Of a stretch of DNA of 15,953 nt, positions 1-6,928 are shown piece by piece. This stretch comes from Calditrichaceae bacterium. GTDB taxonomy: Bacteria; Calditrichota; Calditrichia; Calditrichales; Calditrichaceae. A program made the position numbers and the translations under genes. The stretch is from NCBI GenBank assembly GCA_030592985.1, contig JAUVIB010000022.1:1-15953 (forward strand), given 5' to 3'. The notes beneath the pieces were generated by a model that was given only the letters and a program-made list of their open reading frames with translations, did not search any database and was not told the DNA's origin. Numbering within the stretch: position 1 is the stretch's first letter; the number at the start of each line of letters is the position of its first letter.

Positions 1-144
1 AAATTTCATCATTTAGATTCCTGCTTAAAACATGCAGGAATGACCTACTTTGAGTTTTTAAATGAAAAAAATATAAATTCAATTCCTGCCAAAAAATACA
101 CGAATATTAGTAATAAGATACTAAAACATTGGCCGCCAAAATAG
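1..144 (+). CDS. 3' end of an unidentified protein (C-terminal 47 residues)
   Basis: The frame is open from base 1 to a TAG at 142-144, giving 47 residues that end in ...ISNKILKHWPPK. The composition (Y, F, W and P in a soluble-looking arrangement) is protein-like, and the next start codon follows 14 bases later with its own ribosome binding site, as in an operon. I do not recognise the family. The first part of the frame runs through a perfect 8-bp palindrome (17-41) that resembles a REP-like repeat, so the terminal sequence may be partly repeat-derived. It could also be a chance open stretch of this length. The true start lies outside the window. Confidence 0.45.
   Translation, partial: KFHHLDSCLKHAGMTYFEFLNEKNINSIPAKKYTNISNKILKHWPPK
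17..41. repeat. REP-like palindrome (ATTCCTGC...GCAGGAAT)
   Basis: ATTCCTGC at 17-24 and GCAGGAAT at 34-41 form a perfect 8-bp stem with a 9-nt loop. A further half copy, ATTCCTGC, lies at 82-89. The flanks (TAG before, GAC after) match the general look of dispersed ATTCC-GC/GC-GGAAT palindromes found in many bacterial genomes. That resemblance is from memory. It could also act as a weak transcript-end hairpin, but it sits within an open frame. Confidence 0.5.
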
Positions 145-158
145 AAAGGAAGTGTTAT

Positions 159-482
159 ATGCTTCCCACTTATAAAACTGTCGGTATTGTACTTGTCTAC
201 ATAGCGTGCGCACGTTTGTTATTTTCCGGTGAAGTGATTGCCGGTGAAGAAAAACTCCAAAGTAGGAAGTACACCTCCAAAACAGAACAGCAGGCAATCG
301 TCTGGCAGAAGGAGCTGCGCTCAAGATTCGTCCATCTTCTCAAAATGGATGACCTGGTTTCAACCAAGACTCTCAATCCACTTCAGCCGAAGATGATTTC
401 CTACGAGAAACGGAAAAAATACGTATTCCGGGAGATAGAAATAAACAACACTCACGGACAGGCCGCATCGCTGAGGGATTAA
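159..482 (+). pseudogene. Secreted protein fragment, resembles the N-terminus of an alpha/beta-hydrolase esterase
   Basis: The ATG at 159 is preceded by AGAAAGGAAG at good spacing; a TTG at 129 is in frame but has no such site, so I take 159 (107 residues). Residues 1-28 look like a signal peptide: K6, a hydrophobic stretch from about 8 to 21, then EVIAGEE. The rest (WQKELRSRFVHLL..., LNPLQPK..., YVFREIEINNTHG) resembles the short region between signal peptide and catalytic domain in secreted esterase-like hydrolases. No catalytic domain follows, so the protein is far too short for that family. Removing two bases (AG at 460-461) would read GRRI, the expected continuation, but a stop still follows five codons later. 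I therefore read it as a truncated remnant; a genuine small secreted protein is the alternative. Confidence 0.5.
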
Positions 483-496
483 AATAAGGAAAAGAT

Positions 497-940
497 ATGA
501 AGAAAACAGACGTCGCTCTTAAATATTTTAAAGAAGGATTCGCTTGTTCTCAATCAGTCCTTGCAGCTTTTGCACCCGACTTTGATCTGCCGGAAAAAAC
601 GGCGCTAAAACTTGCTTCCGGTTTTGGCGGGGGAATGGGACGAATGGCTGAAACATGCGGAGCCATAACGGGAGCTTTTTGTGTAATTGGACTGAAATAT
701 GGACAAACTTCTTCTGAGGATAAAGTTGGGAAAGAGGTTGTTTATCAAAAAATTCGTGAAGCCGCGCAGAAATTCAAAGAAAAGAATTCCGGATGTATCC
801 TTTGTAAAGAATTATTAGGGTGTGATATCAGCACAGAAGCAGGAAAAGAGGAAGCTATTAAAAACAATTATACCAATGACTTATGTCCCAAGTTTGTGAA
901 GGATACTGTCGAAATTACAGAAGCAATTATCAATAAATAA
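497..940 (+). CDS. C_GCAxxG_C_C family redox-type protein
   Basis: This 147-residue protein belongs to the small cysteine-rich family named for its C_GCAxxG_C_C pattern (putative redox-active protein). Cysteines fall at 17, 54, 62, 100, 103, 109 and 130. The core GFGGGMGRMAETCGAITGAF (42-61) followed by C62 carries the C-G-A-x-x-G-x-x-C arrangement, and C100-x-x-C103 with C109 forms the second cluster. There is no signal peptide or membrane segment, so it is probably cytoplasmic. The biochemical role of the family is not established; metal or thiol redox chemistry is the usual guess. The ATG has AAGGAAAAG just upstream. It lies 14 bases after the preceding fragment and converges tail-to-tail with the methyltransferase, with no base between the stop codons. 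Confidence 0.85.
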   Translation: MKKTDVALKYFKEGFACSQSVLAAFAPDFDLPEKTALKLASGFGGGMGRMAETCGAITGAFCVIGLKYGQTSSEDKVGKEVVYQKIREAAQKFKEKNSGCILCKELLGCDISTEAGKEEAIKNNYTNDLCPKFVKDTVEITEAIINK

Positions 941-954
941 TTATTGATTTGCTT
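921..954. terminator. Bidirectional hairpin shared by two convergent genes
   Basis: ATCAATAA (929-936) pairs perfectly with TTATTGAT (941-948) around a 4-nt loop. The stem continues outward with AAGCAA (921-926) and TTGCTT (949-954) after a 2-nt bulge on the left arm. The loop is the ATAA at the end of the upstream gene, and the right arm begins with the reverse-strand stop codon. It is AT-rich and lacks a long U-tract, so any terminator activity would be modest. Confidence 0.45.
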
Positions 955-1573
955 TAAGCAAAAACAGAGCAAAATTACCTTTACTGATAATTTTCTTTTT
1001 ATCAATAATTAGGTTTAAAGACGATATTAAGGGTAGTAGACAGCCTTTCTTAATGAAATTCCGGTAGTTTTTATAATGTTCACGGCCGGCGGCAATTTCA
1101 AAAAACAGGATAATTGCTTTATAAATCCAACCCATGGGAAAAAAAATTGGTCCGGGATGATAATCAATTAACAAAATACGGCCGTTCTTCTTCATGACTC
1201 TATACATTTCCCGTAGGACTTTTTCTCTAATTGATTCAGGCATTTCATGCAAAGTCAGCATGGCTATAACTAAATCGAAAGATTCGTTGTTATATGCCAT
1301 ATTAGAAGCATCTCCGAGAAGAAGGCCGGCATTTTTACCAATTTTTTTCTCTGCAATATTTAGCATGGAGAGAGATAAATCAATTCCATGGATGTTACAA
1401 CCATGTTTTAAATAAAGTTCCAGATTGGTACCGGTTCCACATCCCGCTTCAAGTACATTCATGCCGGCTTTAGCTCCGGACATTTTAAAGGCAATATTGC
1501 GAATTCCGGTATTGAACGGCTCTACAGAGCGGTCATAGAGACCGGCAATTTTTTTATAGGGGTCTTTTAACAT
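941..1573 (-). CDS. Class I SAM-dependent methyltransferase (UbiE/Methyltransf_11 type)
   Basis: This 210-residue protein has a Rossmann-fold methyltransferase core. The SAM-binding motif I VLEAGCGTG is at 40-48, the acidic ribose-contacting residue is D65 in GIDLS, GDA is at 87-89 (motif III region), and FDLVIAMLTLHEMP (99-112) matches the motif IV region of small-molecule methyltransferases. VMKKNGRILLIDY (126-138) is the strand that usually follows motif IV. The C-terminal third is hydrophobic around 143-163 and may contact a membrane or a lipophilic substrate. The substrate cannot be told from sequence. The ATG (complement of 1571-1573) has only a weak purine-rich region upstream, unlike the stronger sites of other genes here. 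It converges with the C_GCAxxG_C_C gene. Confidence 0.85.
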   Translation of the reverse strand: MLKDPYKKIAGLYDRSVEPFNTGIRNIAFKMSGAKAGMNVLEAGCGTGTNLELYLKHGCNIHGIDLSLSMLNIAEKKIGKNAGLLLGDASNMAYNNESFDLVIAMLTLHEMPESIREKVLREMYRVMKKNGRILLIDYHPGPIFFPMGWIYKAIILFFEIAAGREHYKNYRNFIKKGCLLPLISSLNLIIDKKKIISKGNFALFLLKANQ

Positions 1574-1725
1574 ATTTTGCTATTTCTAATTTTTACAACT
1601 AGGCTTGTTCTAAAAAGGACTAGCGAAAATTCTTTCTCCGAAGGAGTCCTTTGGACGAATTACTCCCTTAATCAAATTGAGATAGACTTGAAAAACAGTT
1701 TATTGAATAATCTGAATTTACAACA

Positions 1726-1749
1726 TTCTTTTGTCTTGATACAAAAGAA
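1726..1749. repeat. 9-bp stem with an alternative pairing partner
   Basis: TTCTTTTGT (1726-1734) pairs perfectly with ACAAAAGAA (1741-1749) around the loop CTTGAT. The loop itself can instead pair with ATCAAG at 1757-1762, which would open the first stem. Two mutually exclusive hairpins are therefore possible. Confidence 0.55.
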
Positions 1750-1819
1750 CCAAAAAATCAAGGCTGTAAAATAATTTGCAGTAATTTTATAAACTCGTTC
1801 CACTGATTTTTTAAACTCA

Positions 1820-1840
1820 ACCCGATTAAAAACATCGGGT
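1820..1840. repeat. 7-bp hairpin ACCCGAT/ATCGGGT
   Basis: ACCCGAT (1820-1826) and ATCGGGT (1834-1840) form a perfect, GC-containing stem with a 7-nt loop. No U-tract follows, so it is not an obvious terminator. It is probably part of the intergenic repeat. Confidence 0.5.
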
Positions 1841-1927
1841 CTCAAACAGTAAAAAATCTTATCGTTTCACGTCGTTTAAAATTACTAACAAATTATTTTA
1901 AGGCCACTTTAGCATTTAATAATTTAT

Positions 1928-1960
1928 TTTATCCGCCTGCCCGACTGAGTAGGGGATAAA
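1928..1960. repeat. Hairpin TTTATCC/GGATAAA with a CCTGCCC core
   Basis: TTTATCC (1928-1934) pairs with GGATAAA (1954-1960). The interior holds CCTGCCCG, a sequence that recurs in the hairpin at 11507-11535 inside the mobile element. The shared core suggests related dispersed palindromes. Confidence 0.4.
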
Positions 1961-2025
1961 TTCTGAGTTTTGGGATGTAAGAGACTAATGCCCTAATACT
2001 GTATGTGATTTCATTCATCATCTGA

Positions 2026-2092
2026 AGATAGGACATGGGCCATTAAGAATGCAGAAAAACGTTTGTGCAAGATGCGCAAATGCATCCTATCT
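2026..2092. repeat. Two-level stem-loop upstream of the sugar operon
   Basis: The outer stem AGATAGGA (2026-2033) pairs perfectly with TCCTATCT (2085-2092). Inside it, TTTGTGC (2062-2068) pairs with GCGCAAA (2074-2080) with one G-T wobble around a 5-nt loop. The nested arrangement suggests a folded RNA or a small palindromic element. It lies before the predicted promoter of fucI, so it would not be in that transcript. Confidence 0.4.
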
Positions 2093-2128
2093 GAAATTTA
2101 TACTCATTAATTTATAAATACAAATTAT

Positions 2129-2181
2129 AAGAAATCGTTATATAGAGCAAAATTAAAAGATTTCGAGATAAAGAAATCGTT
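2129..2181 (+). promoter_or_regulatory. Possible operator: AAGAAATCGTT direct repeats 42 bp apart
   Basis: AAGAAATCGTT occurs at 2129-2139 and again at 2171-2181. The period of 42 bp is close to four helical turns, so both would face the same side of the DNA. GATTTC at 2159-2164 forms an inverted repeat with GAAATC at 2173-2178, and a shorter copy AATCGTT follows at 2254-2260 near the predicted transcription start. The position just upstream of the predicted promoter suits an activator or repressor of the sugar operon. No regulator gene lies in the window. Confidence 0.4.
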
Positions 2182-2217
2182 TATTTGATAAAAATTGATG
2201 TATTATTATGAGTATAC

Positions 2218-2246
2218 TTGCACTTAATTAAACTCTGTATTATATT
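2218..2246 (+). promoter_or_regulatory. Predicted sigma70-type promoter of the sugar operon
   Basis: TTGCAC (2218-2223) and TATATT (2241-2246) are separated by 17 bp. The -10 box matches TATAAT at five of six positions; the -35 keeps the TTG but is otherwise weak, which would suit an activated promoter. Transcription would begin near 2253, leaving a leader of about 55 bases before the fucI ATG. In such AT-rich DNA chance matches are common. Confidence 0.45.
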
Positions 2247-2307
2247 GGAGGACAATCGTTTGTTCTGTCTCTGAAAAATATAAGAATTAGAATGGAGAAA
2301 ATATATA

Positions 2308-4107
2308 ATGAATAATAATTTAACTGTATTTTCAAAAGAAAATTTACCAAAAATCGGGATTCGTCCTACAATTGACGGACGGCTCGGAGGTGTACGTGAG
2401 TCGCTTGAAAATCAAACCATGGGTATGGCCAAAAATGTAGCCGAATTTCTAACTAAAAACCTGCGCTATCCCACCGGTGATCCGGTAGAATGTATAATCG
2501 CTGACCAATGCATCGGCGGTGTTAAAGAAGCAGCGATGACTGCTGAGAAGTTTAAAAAAGAGAATGTAGGTGTTTCCTTAACGGTTACTCCCTGTTGGTG
2601 TTATGGATCGGAAACTATGGATATGGACCCGCATCTTCCTAAGGCGGTTTGGGGTTTTAATGGAACAGAACGCCCCGGTGCGGTATATCTCGCGGCGGTA
2701 TTAGCAGCACACAATCAAAAAGGTCTGCCTGCTTTCGGTATTTATGGAAAAGATGTTCAGGATAATTCAGATACATCTATCCCCGAAGATGTTCAGGAGA
2801 AAATATTACGTTTTGCCAGAGCCGGATTAGCCGTTGCTCTATTGAAAGGTAAATCATATCTGGCCATGGGCGGTGTTTCCATGGGCATCGCCGGCTCCAT
2901 TGTTGATAATAATTTTTTTGAAGCGTATCTCGGGATGCGTGTAGAAACCATCGATATGTCAGAGTTTATCCGTCGTATAGATGAAGAAATTTATGATAAA
3001 AAAGAGTATGCAAAAGCTCTTAAATGGGTAAAAGAAAAGTGTACTGAAGGGAAAGATTACAACCGCTCTGACAAACAAAAATCAAGGGAAGAGAAAGATG
3101 CCGATTGGGAATTCTCGGTAAAAATGGCATTAATTGCCCGTGACCTGTTGGTTGGTAACGTCAAACTTGAAGAAATGGGATATGGTGAAGAAGGCATGGG
3201 ACATAACGCTATTGCCGGAGGTTTTCAGGGGCAGCGGCAATGGACTGATCGTTTCCCTAATGGTGATTTTATGGAGAGTATTCTAAATACTTCTTTTGAC
3301 TGGAACGGTAAAAGGGCGCCGCATGTTATGGCTACTGAGAATGACTCATTAAATGGAATCTCCATGCTCTTTGGTTATCTGCTCACCAATACTTCGCAAA
3401 TTTTTTCCGATGTGCGCACCTACTGGAGCCCGGAAGCGGTAGAAAGGATAACCGGTTATAAACCGCAAGGTCAGGCGAAAAATGGGTTTTTACATTTAAT
3501 TAATTCAGGTCCGACAACTTTAGACGGTACAGGACAGCAATCCATAGACGGACAGCCGGCCATGAAGCCTTTTTGGGAGATCACCGATGAAGAAGTTGAT
3601 AAATGTTTAAATGCAACGACATGGCATCCGGGTAATTTGGGTTATTTCCGTGGCGGCGGTTTTTCAAGTCGCTTCAGAACAAAAGGCGGAATGCCTGTAA
3701 CTATGAGTCGTGTGAATATTGTAAAAGGTATTGGCCCTGTTTTACAGATCGCTGAAGGTTATACAATCGACCTGCCGGATGAAGCTCATGATAAATTAGA
3801 TCAACGAACGGACCCATCCTGGCCGACCACTTGGTTTGCACCAACGATCACCGGAAAAGGAGCTTTTACAGATGTCTATTCGGTTATGAATAATTGGGGC
3901 GCAAATCATGGAGCCATTAGTTACGGTCATATCGGAGCAGATTTAATTTCTCTATCTTCGTTGATTAGAATTCCCGTTTTTATGCATAATGTTCCTGAGG
4001 AAAAACTATTCCGGCCGTCTGCCTGGAATGCCTTTGGTACAGCTGACCGGGAAGGGGCCGATTTTCGGGCTTGCAACAATTATGGACCCCTATACGGAAA
4101 ATATTAG
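2308..4107 (+). CDS. fucI: L-fucose (D-arabinose) isomerase
   Basis: This is a 599-residue aldose-ketose isomerase of the FucI family, close in length to the E. coli enzyme (591). It converts L-fucose to L-fuculose; enzymes of this family also convert D-arabinose to D-ribulose. Signature stretches recalled from E. coli FucI are kept: PKIGIRPTIDGR (14-25), VTPCWCYGSET (93-103), WGFNGTERPGAVYLAA (115-130), GGVSMGIAGSIVD (188-200), YWSPEA (372-377) and GANHG (531-535). The Mn-binding and catalytic residues correspond to E344 (ATENDSLNG), D368 (SDVRTYW) and H534. It is cytoplasmic and functions as a hexamer in the family. The ATG has GGAG about ten bases upstream and is the first gene after the predicted promoter. 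The neighbouring AraB-like kinase and absence of fuculose-phosphate aldolase make D-arabinose as likely a substrate as L-fucose. Confidence 0.95.
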   Translation: MNNNLTVFSKENLPKIGIRPTIDGRLGGVRESLENQTMGMAKNVAEFLTKNLRYPTGDPVECIIADQCIGGVKEAAMTAEKFKKENVGVSLTVTPCWCYGSETMDMDPHLPKAVWGFNGTERPGAVYLAAVLAAHNQKGLPAFGIYGKDVQDNSDTSIPEDVQEKILRFARAGLAVALLKGKSYLAMGGVSMGIAGSIVDNNFFEAYLGMRVETIDMSEFIRRIDEEIYDKKEYAKALKWVKEKCTEGKDYNRSDKQKSREEKDADWEFSVKMALIARDLLVGNVKLEEMGYGEEGMGHNAIAGGFQGQRQWTDRFPNGDFMESILNTSFDWNGKRAPHVMATENDSLNGISMLFGYLLTNTSQIFSDVRTYWSPEAVERITGYKPQGQAKNGFLHLINSGPTTLDGTGQQSIDGQPAMKPFWEITDEEVDKCLNATTWHPGNLGYFRGGGFSSRFRTKGGMPVTMSRVNIVKGIGPVLQIAEGYTIDLPDEAHDKLDQRTDPSWPTTWFAPTITGKGAFTDVYSVMNNWGANHGAISYGHIGADLISLSSLIRIPVFMHNVPEEKLFRPSAWNAFGTADREGADFRACNNYGPLYGKY

Positions 4108-4140
4108 AAGAAATTTATAAGATTGAGAAAGCATTAAAAT

Positions 4141-4215
4141 ATTCAAGTTTGAATGTTTTGTTTAGTATAAGCAGTGGGAATTTTTACATAAAATTTGTAT
4201 GTCGGCAAACTGCTT
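4141..4215 (+). promoter_or_regulatory. Structured spacer between isomerase and kinase genes
   Basis: This 143-bp gap is the longest within the operon and is the only one with clear inverted repeats. ATTCAA-GT-TTGAAT (4141-4154) is a tight palindrome. AAGCAGT (4169-4175) pairs with ACTGCTT (4209-4215), enclosing ACATA/TATGT (4186-4190 with 4198-4202). No U-tract follows, so these look more like mRNA-stabilising or processing stems, or an operator, than a terminator. They could uncouple isomerase from kinase levels. Confidence 0.4.
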
Positions 4216-4250
4216 TTACAAAATTATAAATATGTTTTTTGGAGAATATA

Positions 4251-5924
4251 ATGGAAAATAGAACGATAGCTTTAGGCCTGGATTACGGTACCGAATCAGC
4301 TCGTGCTTTACTGGTTGATGTTAAAACCGGTAAAGAAATATCTACTGCTGTCATGGAATATCCGCATGGGGTTATGGATCGGCAATTAGCGGACGGCACT
4401 CCATTGGAACCGGAAACAGCATTACAACACCCCTCTGATTATACGGAAGTTTTAAAATCAATTATTCCCGAAGCCATGAAGAAGGGTGGTATTACTGCCG
4501 ATGAAATTATCGGAATTGGAATTGATTTTACCGCTTCAACGGTGCTGCCGACCCTTGCTGACGGTACGCCATTATGCACACTTGAAGAGTATAAATCACA
4601 GCCTTTTGCCTATGTTAAATTATGGAAAGACCATGCATCTAACCCCGAAGCGGAGGAGATGAATCAACTGGCTGAGGAGCGGGGAGAATCTTTTTTAATG
4701 CGCTATGGCGGCCGTTTATCTTCCGAATGGATGTTTCCAAAAACTTTGAGAATGCTGCGTAAAGCGCCGGATATTTTTCATAAAGCAGATAAAATAATTG
4801 AAGCAGGAGACTGGGTTGTTTGGCAGCTTTGCGGGAACGAACGGCGCAGCGCTTGTCAGGCAGGTTATAAGGGGATGTGGAGTAAAGGTGAAGGTTATCC
4901 ATCCAGGGACTATTTAAAAACACTTCATCCCGATTTTGGAAATTTTGTTGAAGAAAAATTAGATACAAATATCTATGCACTTGGTAAAGCTGCCGGGAAT
5001 TTAAAAGCGGATTGGGCTGAACAGTTCGGATTAAATGAGGGCGTACCGGTTGCAGTATCTATCATTGATGCTCATGCGGCTGTTTTGGGAACCGGTGTGG
5101 CGGATGCAGGTAAAATGGTTCTCGCTTTGGGAACAAGTACCTGTCATTTGGTGATGAATGAAGAAAATGTACCCATAAACGGCGTAGCAGGAATTGTGGA
5201 TGGCGGAATTGCTCCCGGTTTTGCCGCTTATGAATCAGGTCAATCGGCAGTAGGTGATATATTTTTATGGTTTATGCGTAATTTTGTTTCTTCCGAATAT
5301 GAAGAAAAAGCCAAAGAGACCGGTCAGGATATTTTCAGCTATTTTGAAGACTTAGCGGCAAAAGTACCTCCGGGATCAAACGGTGTTTTAGCATTGGACT
5401 GGTGGAACGGGAACCGATCCACATTAATGGATGCTAATCTATCGGGCCTAATGGTTGGTTTAACTTTAACCACATGTCCGCAAGAAATTTACCGGGCTAT
5501 TATAGAAGCTACTGCATTTGGGACACAGGCGATTATTGAAAATCATGAGAAGCAGGGGGTAGCTATAAAGGAGCTGTATGCCAGCGGCGGTTTGGCAGAA
5601 AAAAACGAGCTATTATTGCAGATTTATGCTGATATTACCGGCCGTTCCATAAAAGTTGCTGCTTCATCACAGGCTGCGGCTCTCGGCGCTGCCATTGCAG
5701 GAAGTGTTGCTGCTGGATCCCAAAACGGTGGTTATGATACATTTAAAGAAGCCACATCATCCATGGCCCATGTAAAAGAAAAAATATTTTACCCCATTGA
5801 AAAAAATCAAAAAATATATAAAAAATTATACAAAGAATACAAACGTCTCTATGATACATTCGGCAGAGGAACGCTCGAAACAATGAAGCGTCTTCGTGAA
5901 ATCAGGGATGAAGCAGCACATTAA
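4251..5924 (+). CDS. FGGY-family kinase, AraB-type ribulokinase
   Basis: This 557-residue sugar kinase phosphorylates a ketose, most likely a ribulose, with ATP. The length matches bacterial AraB (about 560) rather than FucK or XylB (about 480-500). Motifs recalled from AraB are present: LGLDYGTESARALLVD (8-23, phosphate 1), GIGIDFTAST (88-97), YVKLWKDHA (121-129), RYGGRLSSEWM (151-161), catalytic base D273 in IIDAHA, ALGTSTCH (292-299, phosphate 2), LALDWWNGNRST (380-391) and ASGGLAEKN (444-452, adenosine motif). The ATG at 4251 follows GGAG at 4241-4244; the in-frame TTG at 4239 overlaps that site and is unlikely to be the start. With FucI upstream, the simplest reading is D-ribulose (from D-arabinose) to D-ribulose 5-phosphate. 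L-fuculose phosphorylation is the alternative and would need an aldolase not seen here. Confidence 0.9.
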   Translation: MENRTIALGLDYGTESARALLVDVKTGKEISTAVMEYPHGVMDRQLADGTPLEPETALQHPSDYTEVLKSIIPEAMKKGGITADEIIGIGIDFTASTVLPTLADGTPLCTLEEYKSQPFAYVKLWKDHASNPEAEEMNQLAEERGESFLMRYGGRLSSEWMFPKTLRMLRKAPDIFHKADKIIEAGDWVVWQLCGNERRSACQAGYKGMWSKGEGYPSRDYLKTLHPDFGNFVEEKLDTNIYALGKAAGNLKADWAEQFGLNEGVPVAVSIIDAHAAVLGTGVADAGKMVLALGTSTCHLVMNEENVPINGVAGIVDGGIAPGFAAYESGQSAVGDIFLWFMRNFVSSEYEEKAKETGQDIFSYFEDLAAKVPPGSNGVLALDWWNGNRSTLMDANLSGLMVGLTLTTCPQEIYRAIIEATAFGTQAIIENHEKQGVAIKELYASGGLAEKNELLLQIYADITGRSIKVAASSQAAALGAAIAGSVAAGSQNGGYDTFKEATSSMAHVKEKIFYPIEKNQKIYKKLYKEYKRLYDTFGRGTLETMKRLREIRDEAAH

Positions 5925-5939
5925 ACGAAAGGATTTATT

Positions 5940-6881
5940 TTGTCACATAAACCAAGAACAGATATCGGCGGAAATTGGCCGGTAATGATTACACCATTTC
6001 ATGAAGATAAAACGATTGATTGGAAAAGTTTTGAACGCTTAACAGACTGGTATCTTGAAGCCGGTTCTGCCGGACTCTTTACGGTTTGCCAAACCAGTGA
6101 AATGTATAACCTCACTAATGATGAACGCCTGGAAATGGCTTCAAGATTAGTAAAACGAGTGGGTGATAAAGTGCCGGTAATTGCGACAGGAACGTTTACA
6201 CGCAATATAAATGAACAGGCAGAATTTATAAAAAAAATGTATGATACCGGCGTGGATGCTGTTATATGTCTTGCTAACCAAATGGCGGCAGAGGACGATA
6301 CGGATGACGTCTGGAAAAAGAATACGGAAAGCCTGCTGGCAGAAACAGATGATATTCCCCTGGGAATTTATGAATGCCCTTTTCCCTACCATCGTCTGCT
6401 TAGTGTTGATATGGTCAAGTGGGTTGCTGATACCAATCGTTTTTACTGGTATAAAGAAACGTCCGAAAATATTGTAAAAATAAAAGCAAAAACAAAAGTA
6501 ACAAAGGGTAGTAATTTTAATTTGTACAATGCCCATGCCCGCTCTATATTAGAGAGTTTACGATATGGAACGATTGGATTCACCGGAATTGCTGATAACT
6601 ATTTTCCGGCGCTTTTCAGCTGGCTTTGTGATAATCATGATACTGATCCTAAGTTAGCCGACGAACTGCATGGTGACTTTATATGGGATGCACAGGATAT
6701 TATTAATAATAAGTATCCGAACTCCGCCAAACAATTTTTATATATGCTTGGCGTGATTGATACAGTTGCCATCCGTTTGCCGAAAAAAGAATTTAATTCG
6801 AAAGAAATGGAAGCGCTTAAACAAATGCGGCGGGAAACTGAAAAATGGCATGAAAGATTAAATCTGCTTCCATTGGCCTAA
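5940..6881 (+). CDS. DapA/N-acetylneuraminate lyase-family aldolase
   Basis: This 313-residue TIM-barrel enzyme belongs to the class I aldolases of the dihydrodipicolinate synthase superfamily, which form a Schiff base with a 2-oxo acid. The Schiff-base lysine is K172 (WYKETS) and the catalytic tyrosine is Y144 (IYECP, equivalent to the YNxP tyrosine). The canonical GxxGE (GTTGE-type) motif that binds the oxo-acid carboxylate reads CQTSE at 50-54, losing both glycines; the substrate is therefore probably not that of DapA. The start is a TTG at 5940: the frame has a stop at 5922-5924, AAAGGA lies at good spacing, and the next ATG would remove the first beta strand. It starts 15 bases after the kinase, implying co-transcription. 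It may cleave or form a 2-keto-3-deoxy sugar acid, but this does not connect chemically with a ketose phosphate. Confidence 0.85.
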   Translation: MSHKPRTDIGGNWPVMITPFHEDKTIDWKSFERLTDWYLEAGSAGLFTVCQTSEMYNLTNDERLEMASRLVKRVGDKVPVIATGTFTRNINEQAEFIKKMYDTGVDAVICLANQMAAEDDTDDVWKKNTESLLAETDDIPLGIYECPFPYHRLLSVDMVKWVADTNRFYWYKETSENIVKIKAKTKVTKGSNFNLYNAHARSILESLRYGTIGFTGIADNYFPALFSWLCDNHDTDPKLADELHGDFIWDAQDIINNKYPNSAKQFLYMLGVIDTVAIRLPKKEFNSKEMEALKQMRRETEKWHERLNLLPLA

Positions 6882-6928
6882 TTTTTTTAAATTAATAGAA
6901 ATATGAATATAATAAGTAGGAGATAACC

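Larger units (their letters stand above)
1574..2217. other. Non-coding tract rich in inverted repeats
   Basis: This tract separates the reverse-strand methyltransferase from the fucI operon and holds no convincing gene. A 65-codon open frame at 1577-1774 lacks a ribosome binding site and crosses two hairpins, so I do not call it. Inverted repeats seen: AAAGGACT (1614-1621) with AGTCCTTT (1645-1652); CTCC-GAA-GGAG (1636-1646); and the stems listed separately at 1726-1749, 1820-1840, 1928-1960 and 2026-2092. The stretch from about 1614 to 1975 looks like a dispersed intergenic repeat of the kind I recall from Bacteroidota-like genomes, but this needs a genome search. Confidence 0.5.

Noticed and set aside
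1577..1774. 65-codon forward open frame in the non-coding tract
   Set aside because: It has no ribosome binding site, runs through two hairpins of the likely intergenic repeat, and its composition is not convincing as a protein.
4239..4250. Earlier TTG start for the ribulokinase
   Set aside because: It overlaps the GGAG ribosome binding site that serves the ATG at 4251.
4639..4980. 113-codon reverse-strand open frame
   Set aside because: It is antisense to the ribulokinase coding sequence and has no supporting signals.
6147..6536. 129-codon reverse-strand open frame
   Set aside because: It lies wholly inside the well-supported DapA-family gene, has no ribosome binding site and is rich in unlikely residues.
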